Assembly (NCBI GenBank): GCA_008360955.1
Contig: LUCM01007179.1
Coordinates: 1 to 64,000 of the forward strand
Direction of reading: 5' to 3'
Source: Fasciolopsis buskii
Taxonomy: Eukaryota; Platyhelminthes; Trematoda; Plagiorchiida; Fasciolidae
DNA length: 64,000 nt
Each line of letters opens with the position of its first letter. Within the stretch, counting starts at the first letter, position 1. Shown here piece by piece: positions 1 through 12,200 of this stretch. A program made the position numbers and the translations under genes. The notes under the pieces were generated by a model that made no database searches, was not told the DNA's origin, and was given only the letters and a program-made list of their open reading frames with translations.

Positions 1-1850
1 CGAACACGCCGTAATTCGCATGCGACAGCCTGAAGGGCCTGGTGGGCCCGATAAATATGACAGAAACTTCTCTGGAATGGATAAAAGTAGGCTGCTGAAC
101 TTGGGCCTCCAATATCTAAGCGAAAAACGGAGTTGGTGAATTCGTGGAAGGCAATCAAGAGCAATATTCTAGCAATATCAGACTCAATTTCACCCATCCA
201 GCAAAGCACGCGGCCATGACGCGTGAGTTGGGTCATGATAGCTATGAAGCGGAACCACAGGGCGCTTCGAAATCGGCAGAACCTGATGGGAGCCACCCAC
301 GCGCTATTAAATCCGCTAGCAGAGGTCCAGGTGAAGCCTAGCACCTAGGACCCTAATGCATCGCTTTGCGAAAGGCGGCTCCTCCCTGAGTGGTTGATGC
401 AAGTGCATGGAGGTGCATAAACGCGGGGATAGAGACAACCATGTTAGCTATACACCGGTGAGCCTGACATCCACCATGCTGAAAAATCTTGAAATGGTCA
501 TTCGCGACAGGATAGTCAATGACCTGGGGGCTAACAATTTGGTAACGGTGAAGCAACATGGTTGTTCGCACAAACGGTCACGATTGACTAACTTGATAAG
601 CTTCCTGGACGAAGTAATGGATAGGGTTGACGGGGGCGAGATAGTAGAAGTCTGACATCCGGACTTTTAGAAGTCCCTTGATTTCGTGAACCACAGGCTC
701 CTTGACCAGAAGATGGAGGCCTTCGGGGTGGATGCCAGGGTGAAAAAGGGATAGAACAACTTCTGGAGAGTGAATTTTTTGCTGAGAATCGGAGAGCATC
801 TATCAGCCATAGAACTGCTACACAGCGGGATGCCACAGGGGTCTGTTTATGGCTTCTGCCTTTCCTGGTGCATGCCAGAGACATGGTCATCGGGTTGAAA
901 AATCCGGGTCTCAGGTTTTCTGACGGCGTCAAACGATTAGGCATGGTAAGCAATATGGCTATCTAGAGGCATCTGGATAAAGTTTACCACCTGTCGGTAA
1001 GATGGGATCAACCGCAAAACTTGAGTAAGTGCGGCGGTTCATGTAAACGGAAGCTATTCCTGCTGGCTACATGAGTCCACCTGGGCATCAAGTCGCGATA
1101 GAACAAACACAGAGAGCGAGGGACCTCAACACTTCAAATCTATTCTGCATAGTCCGAAAGCGGTCAAGATGGTGCGGTTTGCCTTAGGCCACTTTAGGAC
1201 GACTGCAAGATCAAGAAAGCTCAACGTTCTTTCGCCGACGTCCACTGCGTTTTCCCGAACCTACTTCAACTACTTCTTCCGGGCTTGGGTGCCGTATCTG
1301 GTGAGGCATGTGAGATTGCTGAAGCATGCTCAGCGTCCCTTTACATGCTGATTTGGACAACGGAGGGACAAAGTTTATGGGCAGAAGCTAAGTGCACTCG
1401 ACCTGTTCACTCTGAAAAAATAATAAGGAAATTGGTAACTTAATACAAGCCTTCAAGATCATTGACGGGCTGGCAGCGTTTCGGGGTCACCGTGGGAGCC
1501 TATTTCGTATAAGGAGGAATGAAACGCTAAGAGGAACCGGGGCAATGACTGTGAGAGCGCACGTGACTATAGGATTATCTGTGTTTGCGAAGGGAAAAGC
1601 ATATGAGTTGTAGGGATGAAGAGGATGATTGTGTGTAGTGCACCTCATAATTTTCCAATTTCGATGATTACGAGAATGATGTTCGAATTCGCATGCAACA
1701 TTCGCAATTACACCGTGGGAACTGGCGAGGGCTTCCATCCTACTGTTGTCGAAGCATCGTCTGGTCCAAGGAGCTCTGGGTGCAAGAACCTGGAAAACCA
1801 AGCATCTCACCGTAAAGTCCTGCGATCTAACTGGTAGGAAGCTGTAGCTT
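1..1850 (+). mobile_element. Decayed CR1/Jockey-like LINE, RT to 3' end
   Basis: Truncated by the window edge at 5'. Between 407 and 655 a frame reads YTPVSLTSTMLKNLEMVIRD, VTVKQHG and LTNLISFLDEV, typical CR1-type RT. The RT continues past stops at 656 and beyond (HSGMPQGSV near 822, degraded). The C-terminal block reads LSALDLFTLKK near 1388 and RGHRGSL. The same family recurs at 55860-60545 on the minus strand, and the two copies align through the 3' end. Many stops and frameshifts indicate a dead copy. It ends about 45-60 bp before the PSMD1 ATG. Confidence 0.85.
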
Positions 1851-1894
1851 AACTCCGCGTGCTTTGAACTGTGAGCTACGCTTGTTGAATCACG

Positions 1895-1957
1895 ATGGCT
1901 TTGACCTCTGCAGCTGGTCTCGTCTCCCTGTTAGATGACAAGGGTCCGGAAGCCAAG
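1895..1957 (+). CDS. PSMD1: PSMD1 exon 1 (residues 1-21)
   Basis: Starts at ATG and encodes [21 protein letters not shown], matching the human MITSAAGIISLLDED start. Donor AAG|GTAACT, phase 0. The following intron is only 32 bp. An old LINE ends roughly 45-60 bp upstream of this ATG, so the 5' UTR is either very short, LINE-derived, or joined by cis- or trans-splicing. Confidence 0.9.
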
Positions 1958-3224
1958 GTAACTTTGTTAATAAAATTAAACTATCCCAGGCGTTTGCACT
2001 GAGACGTCTTGATGAGCTTGTTGATCAATTTTGGGCGGAAATTTCGGAATCAGTTAACAAAATCGAAATTCTTTACGAAGATGCGAATTTTCCATACAAC
2101 AAGTTGGCCGCGTTGCTTGCGTCCAAGGTGTACTACCATCTCGCAGAATATGAGGATGCTCTGCACTTTGCACTTTGTGCCGAGGATCTGTTCGACATAA
2201 ATGCCTCCTCTGAGTTTGTCGAGACCATCGTGTGTAAGTTGTGGTGTACTTGTTCATTATTTTTGTAGCCAAATGTATTGATAAGTATATCGATCTCCGT
2301 GTGTCCCAAGATCATACAGCTGAAGGACTCGGAAACCTTTCAAGACAAGATTCAACAGGCGACCGTACTTGGACGGCAAACAGTTCCACATACAAACGTT
2401 TAGAGCTCGTGGTCAATAAGATGTTTGACCGATGTTTTGAACACAAGCAGTACAAACAAGCCCTCGGCATTGCGATTGAAACCCGAAGGTTGGTGCTTTT
2501 GCAATTTCGATTTCGGAATCCAACTTCTTTGGATTCCATTCGCTCGTCCAAATCTCGTCTGCTTTGTTATTTGGAACACCTCAATATTGTTGGGTTTGGG
2601 GTTTTCCAGGATTCGAGATCGCCATTTGCCCAAAAATCTCTAAATGCTTTCAAATAGCTGCGCCTCAATCAGCCTCAGCTATGTTGGTTCAGCTGACTTC
2701 TCACAATGGTTTTCTCACCAAAGTTTAAATACGTTGGTGAATATGAGACGCTGCCTCCGGTTTACAAACATTCAGCTAGTGACATATGACAAATTGTGAT
2801 TCTCGACACACCAGACGTCGTAGAGTGCGTGGAACTCCGCTGGTCTGCGTTTTGGGCAGAGGGATGTACTGGACAAGGGATATCTGTTCTTATCTGAGAG
2901 GAATGTGAATTAAGCACTTGATGACTGACCCCCTGTCAGCTACAAATCCAAAACTTCATCCTGATGCCATGCGAGTTGAGCTCTGGATAATCAAGTACTC
3001 TGGTTATGAGCCCCTGCTTTAGCGTGGACGACGTGACTGTTAATTTCAGGCAAACCACTTTCATTAACTGATTCTTAGATAAGTTTAATGGAAGAGAAAA
3101 CCGATAGCCGCTGACTCATTGCATAGGGAACGTCTCTGATTTAGGTCGATATGAGGTATGGCTAGGTCATGTATCTGTTCGACGGTATGGCTTCACTTAT
3201 TAGTTGCCCACGTACAGATATGCC

Positions 3225-3271
<47 letters not shown>

Positions 3272-6200
3272 GCATGCATATAAGCAGCAACTTGGGTTCG
3301 GCTAAGGTGACAGGCCGTAGGGTTCAGTCTTTAGTTGAGGCAGGAAATCTGAATGAAGTATGGTGCTTTAGGGCCTTATTTCCAGCATGTCCAAAAAACG
3401 TCCGCTCTGCTGTCCAAGTGGTGGAAGATGGATCGAAGTGGTCATTCGATGACATCATAATCATCATCGTTCGGCGTTAAACAGCAAGGCAAGCCTCACT
3501 GACCGCTGCCTTTCCCCAGAGTTACACGTTTATAGAGAGAGTGGATATCGAAGAAGAACAGGGAGTGGACTTACACAGGCGGGAAAAGATACGATGCTGC
3601 TGCAGCCAATACAAGGAACACAGTCTAACTGTATAAAAACACTCCTTCAATCATTCTCATTTGATAGAAAATGGCAGCACGGTCGCAACTGTTCACGGTC
3701 TACTGTCACATCCTCCAGCGTCTCCAGCCAACTAGCTGACGAGTCTTTCAAACCCCAATCCATAACACGTGAGACATCTACTTTACCTAATTTCGCTGTA
3801 CATTTTCTCATCCCACGTTACCACGTCATCTGTTGTTCGCCATATGGCTTCTTCCATTCATTGGGAGGAACACAAAATACGGCACGGTATGGTAGACGAG
3901 TGTTCCACATACGCAACACATGACCCAACCAACGTAGTCTACTAAGTTTCATACGCTGAAACAAGCTATTTTTAGAAGTGGCACCCATTCCACATTCTTA
4001 ACCTCAATATTACTCACCCGGTCACTCCGTCCAATCCTAGCCATACTATTTAGACATCGGCCATTAAAAACCTCCAACCGACGATCATCGCCCACACGCA
4101 TACTCCACGTATCGCAACCGTACAACAGAACCGAGCGCACTGCGGCACAGTACACACGACCTCTCAACTTTTGTGAAATATCAGACCGACGCCACAAGTG
4201 CTTCAATCCAGCGTAAGCTGCTCGAACATTCGATAAAGGCGTATCTACCTCCACTCCCGAGCTACCATCGTTCGACACGCAGCCACCAAGGTAGGATTAA
4301 TGAAGCGGTCCACAATCCTTAGTTCCTCTCAGCTAACCACCACGTTCCGCACTGCTGTCGTCCAGTCCTGTAACAACACTTTGCACTTTGAAGGTGCAAA
4401 GCACATTCAAAACCGATCGACCTATCTCGACAGTCTATTTACTGCCCGTTGTGCATGGTTCGCAGACTCGAACAAGCACACGACGTCGTCTGCGTAATCT
4501 AGGTCACAGCTTTCCTACACTTGCCAGTTCGATTCCTACATTCGATGACACGGCCAAAAGGTGTCACTTTAACCAACGGAATGGCTGTTCTAGGTTCAGG
4601 TAGACTGGTACGTTAGATACAATAGTAGTATGGTGTTCTGCGGCGGTCGGTAGCATTCTCGCGCTCTGTAAACCATTTCAGCTTCATACTTTGTAGTTGA
4701 TCCCCCATTGTTCCTTGTTCCTTGCTCCTTTAATAGCCGCTGCTGTTAGATAGCGGAAGACAGCACTTCGGTGGGAGTCAAATAGATATAACCAAAACTG
4801 AAGCGCCTATCACAACGAGATTCCACCTTGACGTGGTGTGACGAATGGCGTGCCCCAATGACCCAACGACCTATGCATAACGGCTTATCTCAACCCGAAG
4901 ATCTAATCACGCCTGGAAAGTCGATGGGTACGAGCCTGACAAAGTTGGTTCCTGGTACTCCCAGTCAGGAGTTGGTCTGAGTTGGCAGAACAGTCAGAAG
5001 AACGAGTGGAATAATTGGTCCAGGTACTCTCAGCCATACCCTGCTACCTTGTGGTCAGGTTCTTGCCAGAACCAAAGGCTTTGGTTAAGAACTCTAATCG
5101 TTCTTCTGCCTAGCGACTGAACTCCGTAGCAGTACCCGTCCGCCAATCTCCATGAGTTACATGCCTACAAGTAATTCCATACCGCATCGGTCGTTGCGTA
5201 AGATAATCAGGACCGCGATGACCATTGAATCATCACCATCATCATCATCATCNTCGTTCAGCGTTAAACAGCAAGGCAAGCCTCACTGACCGCTGCCTTT
5301 CCCCAGAGTTACACGTTTATATAGAAAGAGTGGATATCCAAGGGGAACAGGGAGTGGACCTACACAGGCGGGAATAGATAAGATTCTGTTGCAGCCAACA
5401 CAGGAGACAGTCAAGCTGCACAAACGCACTTTTTCTTTCAATCATTCTCATTTGATAGAAAATGACAGCACGATCGCAACTGTTCACGGTTCACTGCCAT
5501 ATCCTTTAGTGTCTCCAGCCAGCAAGTCGACGAGTTTTTCGGATCCCAACCACATAGGCGTGAGACACCTATTTTGCCTAACTTCGCTGTACATTTTCTC
5601 ATCCCGTGTTGCCACCTCCTCTTTTGACCTCCATTGCATCGAGCGACGTGAGCAGTGATAATAAATTTACTGCTCAGAGTTCCCTCTTTTATTCAACCTG
5701 CGTCTTCTGTTTTCATCCAGATCTCTGCTCCATCTGCCTACCTATATTGACCCCACTGATAACACGCCCGATAGTCGCAACGGTTCATTATCAAGTAGTG
5801 TAGTAGTGGTTTCCAGTCCAGCAGCTCACGTTTTCTCAAATCTAGTTAGCCTCTAAATCTCGGTTCCTTCGACGTGCGCACTTTGATGCAGGTTGGCCAA
5901 CAGGTATGTTTGGCTCTGATAGTGGACTCATTTTCGTTTGATATCTGCTGCGTGAGTGAAACACGAACTCAGGATTCGAGTAGAGTAGTTCAACTAACTG
6001 CGCCAATTGTCTGGTCAAGATATTTTCTTCGCACTTCAGGAGACGAAGCAGCTCAATCTGTGGGCCAACGTGGTGTAGGAACTGTCTTAAGCAGTTGTTT
6101 TAGACTGGATCTTGGTTAACAGTCATGTGTGGCAGGGATCAGCTGGGATCCGGAAGGATAGTTGCGTTAAGCACAATTTGATAGTCCTTTTTGAACTCAA

Positions 6201-9200
6201 CATGCCGGAGACTTCCTAAAGCGTTTTCGATCGCCTAATCCGTGACACAGTTGAACAAGGATGGCGATGAAACACCCTTGTCAAACATCGCTAGTCGTTT
6301 CGAATGAGCTTGATAGTTCGCAGTATACTCTCACGCGATTACAGGTATGCAAGTACAACGCACCCAACAGGTTCACGAACTTCGTCGGCATATCATTAGA
6401 GTGAAGAGCACTGAATAACGCTATCCCATCCACTGAGTCGAACACGCCTTCCAAGTCGAGAAAAATCGTGATCGTGTGGAGGGGAAAAGCATCCGGTCCC
6501 GTGGAACTCTCTCCAGTTCTTTTCGAACTGGATGGAGAGGCTTTAATTAAGTCAGTTACCTCCTTACTTCTTGACATTTGGAACGAGGAACCTATTCCGT
6601 TATAGTGGGATGAGTCACTAATTTTACTCATCTTCAAGAAGGGCAAATGTATCGACTGTAGCAATTATCGTAGGGTTAGTTTAATTCCGATAGTTACTTC
6701 AATGATGCTGCGCTGTGACATGGATTCGCGGCAGCAGGCTGGATTTTGTCCAGGTCGAGGTTGCATCGACCAGATGTTTGATCCTCGGCAGTTACTTGAA
6801 ACGCATCACATACGCCTATGCTTTTCCGATAAGCGGTCTTGGCACTTAGATCGCAAACATTTCATTACCAGTCGAGTCGAATCGTCAGTGCATGTGCGCA
6901 GTTGCTGGGGTTCCTTCCTGTTTATAATTTTGCTTTCACTTTGACCCTGACTTTCTTTGGCGACCTTGCCCTGAAAGCTGCGTCTGTTTTGATCTTACCC
7001 CCTTTGATCTGATATTCGGCTTGAGGAGCCTTCGAGTTGTGTACGGCGGTTTCTGTTTTGGGCATGTGAATATTGTACGACCCAGGTATGTAAACAGATC
7101 CTTGTGATTCACACGTTTGCGACTATTTATCTATATGATTTGGATTCCAATGGTCTCAGTTTAGTGAACTGTTTAGTCATCTCCTTTAGAATGGCTGCTA
7201 AAGATTAGTCAACCCGCTAAGGCTGCATGTTTGTATTCGTCCTTGTGCGTTGCTAATACTGTCTTCGTCGCAAAAAGACTGTGTGGAATTCCCTTCGCAA
7301 AGGGTTTTGCGATGGGCGGTCATTTGCAAGCGTTCTGGACGAGTAGCCTGCTGAGTATTAATCACGACCACTGTAAAATCTGTGGATGTGGTTTAAATCT
7401 AGTACTCTGACTGTCTTCTGCATTCAACCAGATTTATAAAATAAGTGTTTTTCCTGTTAATAATGTTGACCAAACTTAATTCCTTGCCGGAAATCGTCAG
7501 ATAGTAGGACAGCCACGGTCTTTGTTTCTGTTTTCACACCGCAACACAAATCTGCTTAAATAAAGCAGATCCTCGTGATGCTGGGCTTTCAACCAAATGT
7601 ACATTTAATGCATAGCCATAATCTCATAGTGAAAACCAATGCAGTGGCCTGCAGTTATTTCGCTCGTTTTCAGATTGGACATTTTCAAGAAAGCTTTAAC
7701 ACAAGCAGAAGATCGAGAGGGGATGCTCCGATATGCCTTTCGCGTCGTCCTGACTCTGATTGACAGCGCCCGACTTCGGAACCAGTTATTGGAAATACTG
7801 GTTTCCGTTTTTATGTCACGGCCCACAGCCACCGACGCAATCAATGTATGCCAATGCCTAGTTCTGATTGACGATCCACAGGTATGTAAATTTGAATTCT
7901 TGTCCTGCGTGCTTTCTTCTAGCAATATTCGATTAGTTCAGCTCTAAAGACTAAAATGGAATCAAACCACATTGGAACTAATTATTTTTCATTCACCACA
8001 GTGGACATGATGTCATACTTGGAGAAAATGTACTCACAGAGGTACCCTCAGGTTCGCATCATCATTATCGTCGTTATGCGTTAAACAGCAAAGCAAGCCT
8101 CACTGCCCGTTGCCTTTTCCCCAAGGTTACGTTTCTACGAAAAGAGTGGATATCCAAGAAGAACAGGGAGTGGACCTACACAAGTGGGAAAAGATAAAAA
8201 TACCAACAGACGGAGCACATTCTAACTAACTGATTGACCGTCGATATAGCTTTAGACTGTATAAAATACGCTGCCGCTGATCGGTGGAATCTTAACTCAT
8301 AAGGATTCTACAATCGGCAAACCACAGCAGTATTACGTATCTATTTTATCCATCCTAGGAACCACCAGTAGTCTGTATCCACCCCGTCTAGACTGGAACG
8401 CAAAGCCCGGACGTGCAATTGAATCGGACTCCCTAACTTTAAAGCCAACCAGGAGGGCCTTCGAAATTTCACTAAACTTCAGCACATGACATAGCGCTCA
8501 TTCACCATTACTCATTAATGTAGGCACTCAACAGAAAATCCGCCTATCGTGTGAATCGGCTTTTGCGCGTCAGTGGTCTTTGGCTGCAAAACCATAAACA
8601 AACGCGTGATTTGTCGCACAGTGCGGCACAATGAAACATGTGGGGTTGGCTCATTGGCGAAGACATTAAGCTCAATCGTTTGCTCCGGCTTCGTGTACCA
8701 TTTTGGATGTGATGAATATGCCGATGCTTTCTAACTAGAACGAAACAGGTGTACAATGTATTCATGGTTTCCCAGCGGTAATTTCTAGTGTTGATATTGT
8801 GATGAATAGCTTCATTTTGCTAATGAATTAGCTTGCCACGCCTCAGCTGATTCCCAACGGAATCAGCTCGTGGCATGCATAGAGCCATCCGATTCTTAAT
8901 TAGATAGTAGCAAAAAGGTGGTCTTACTTCAGAACGTCGCTTAGTTAGCTTGATCCTGAGATGCCATAGATGCCATTTATTTATGGTAAAAAAACTGGTT
9001 AAAAAGCGACGGACTATTTCATGGAACCAAACTAGACAGTTCCAGCTTTCAAAGAGTGACACATGATCCTCCACTGTTTTTACCACCGTTTGCATGGCAA
9101 TTCTCTGTTGATTGGGGCGTTTCTACGTCCAACGTATTGAGAGCCTATGTGGTTCAGTGTCGCTCCAAGTTTTGGATACACGATTAGCGATCCTCATTCA

Positions 9201-12200
9201 CATCAGTGGTTCAGTCGACCGTAGTAGTAACGAAACAAGTCCAATGAAATGCGTTCATGCGTAAAACAATGAAAAAAGATCCGGGCCAAACATTAAAGAC
9301 AAACACATTTTTCAACCTGTCTCTTCTATCTCCAACCGAATCTCTTTATCCCTTCCGCCTGCCCATAGTGTCCCCACTAATCACACGTCCGATACTCGCA
9401 ACGGTTTATCGTCAAGTAATATAGTAGTGGTTTCCAGTCCAGCAGCTCACGTTTTCTCAAATCTAGTTAGCCTCTAAATCTCTGTTCCTTCGACGTGCGC
9501 ACTTTGATGCAGGTTGGCCAACAGGTATGTTTGGCTCTGATAGTGGACTCATTTTCGTTTGATATCTGCTGCGTGAGTGAAACACGAACTCAGGATTCGA
9601 GTAGAGTAGTTCAACTAACTGCGCCAATTGTCTGGTCAAGATATTTTCTTCGCACTTCAGGAGACGAAGCAGCTCAATCTGTGGGTCAACGTGGTGTAGG
9701 AATAGTCTTGAGTGAGAAGGCTGAAGCAGCCCTTCTAGACTGGATCCCAGTTAACAGTCGCTTGTGTACCATGAGACTGCAGGGATCAGTTGGCGTCCGA
9801 AAGAATAGTGACGTTAACCGCTGTTTATTTGTTATCTCGGCATACACTCCAACAGACTGAAGCACTGATATGGAGAAAGACGAGTTTTACGATGACCTCG
9901 TCACTCTTGCTCGGAAGGGCAAACGCTCTGACATTGTATTGGTAGCAGGTGACTTTAATGCACAAGTTGAGAAACCTAGTGCATCGGAATCCTGTTTAGG
10001 TGGGCAATGCGCCTTGCCTGCTCAGCGAATAGACAACGGGGAAAGACTTCTCCAATTCTGTGTAGGCAATCATTCATTCCTATCTAGCACGAATTTCCGA
10101 CACAGTTCGCGTCGCACAGCGACATGGCGTTCTAACTCGACGGACATTGAGTCAGATTGACCATATCGCAGTTAGCTACCGTTGGGGTGGTTCTGTCCCG
10201 AATTGTAGATCTTACTGGACTGCGTACGTTGAATCGGACCATGCGTTAGTTTTAATGAAATTTTTACTGTAGCTGAATGGCCATCGACGCTGGCCACAAA
10301 CCCGATTGGCTGTCGAACTTTTGTCTGATTCGGCTATTCGCAACAGTTACGAACAAGACTATCCGAGGAACTAAGAACTTCGACGAGCAGCAATGTAGAC
10401 GAGCAGTGGGATCAAATTAAGCAGGCTATGCATTTGTCAGCAGATTACGCCTGTGGTCCTAGATCTAGGATTCATCAAAAACGCTGGATCTCGCAAGGGT
10501 CGCTAGGTCTAATGGAACAAATACATCAGCTGCCTAACTGCAAGAAAGTGAATATGATGCGTCGGCAGTTGCAGCGTCAGTTGACGATAAGCCCTAAAAA
10601 TGACCGCGAAAACTGGTGGGTTAAGGTAGCCGAAGAGATGGAAGTGGCGTCCGCTTCAGGTAATAGTCAAAGACTGTTTAAGCTTATACGCGATAGCGGT
10701 GGGTGGCGAACTTCGGTTAGTGAAGTCGTGTGTGATGGGACTGGAGAGCTCATTCATGGTAGACAGGAAAGACTGGACCGTTAGGCAGAGCATTTCAAGG
10801 ATCAGTTTAGCTGGCCACGCTATTGTATTTAGTCCGACGTCTGGAGCTGTGAATCCTTGGGGGTTGTCACTTGATCCCCCAACGGAAGTGAAAGTGCGGT
10901 CGAATATTCGAATTTTGAAGCGGGAAATGCAGCCGGTCCCGACGACCTTCCCCCAATTCTCTTCAAATTGGGTGTGGAAGCTCTAGTGAAATGACCTATT
11001 TCCTTACTTCACGATATTCGGATCGAGCAACATATTCCATTATCGTGGGGTAAGTCACTGATTATACCCATCTTCGAGAAGGTATACGGAGTTTCTTTAG
11101 CAATCCTCGTGGGTTTAGTTTAATTCCAATAGTTACTAAGGTGTTAGCTTCGATAATGCTGCGCCGTTTGACACCGATTCGCAAGAGTAATATCCGCGAA
11201 CAACAGGCCGGATTTCGGCCAGGTCGAGGTTGCATCGACCAGATATTCACTCTTCGACAGATACTCGAAACGCGCCACACACACACACCGCCGCCCTACG
11301 ATCGTAGTCTTCCTCGACTTGAAAGGTGCTTTCGACTCCGCGTATCGACCAGCACTATTCAGTGCTCTCCACCGGAAGAGTATGCCAACGAAGTTTGTGA
11401 ATTTGTTGGGAGCATTGCACTCGCATACCTATGGTCACGTCAGGGTATACTGTGAACGGTCACGTTCATTCGAAACGACTAGTGGCGTTCGACAAGGGTG
11501 TCCCATGTCTCCATTCCTGTTCAACTTCGTCATGGACGAGGTGATGGAAGATGGTTTAGGAGATCTCCGGGATGTAGGAGTCGAACTGGGAAGTGGAGCA
11601 AAGCTATGTGACCTAGATTACGCAGACGACGTCGTGTGCTTGTTCGAGTCTGCGAACCATGCACAACGGGCAGTAAATAGACTGTCGAGATAGGTCGATC
11701 GGTTTTGCATGTGCTTTGCACCTTCAAAGTGCAAAGTGTTGTTACAGGACTGGACGACAGCAGTGCGGAACGTGGTGGTTAGCTGAGAGGAACTAAGGAT
11801 TGTGGACCGCTTCATTAATCCTACCTTGGTGGCTGCGTGTCGAACGATGGTAGCTCGGGAGTGGAGGTAGATACGCCTTTATCGAATGTTCGAGCAGCTT
11901 ACGCTGGATTGAAGCACTTGTGGCGTCGGTCTGATATTTCACAAAAGTTGAGAGGTCGTGTGTACTGTGCCGCAGTGCGCTCGGTTCTGTTGTACGGTTG
12001 CGATACGTGGAGTATGCGTGTGGGCGATGATCGTCGGTTGGAGGTTTTTAATGGCCGATGTCTAAATAGTATGGCTAGGATTGGACGGAGTGACCGGGTG
12101 AGTAATATTGAGGTTAAGAATGTGGAATGGGTGCCACTTCTAAAAATAGCTTGTTTCAGCGTATGAAACTTAGTAGACTACGTTGGTTGGGTCATGTGTT

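Noticed and set aside
8002..8041. Possible PSMD1 exon with a CACCACAG acceptor reading [13 protein letters not shown]
   Set aside because: Exon 4 ends in phase 0 and continues directly, in phase and by homology, into exon 5 at 16059. The phase here does not fit and the peptide has no Rpn2 counterpart.
11710..11740. Small hairpin CTTTGCAC...GTGCAAAG inside the RTE copies
   Set aside because: It overlaps RTE coding sequence ([13 protein letters not shown]), so its conservation among copies is explained by recent common origin and former coding.
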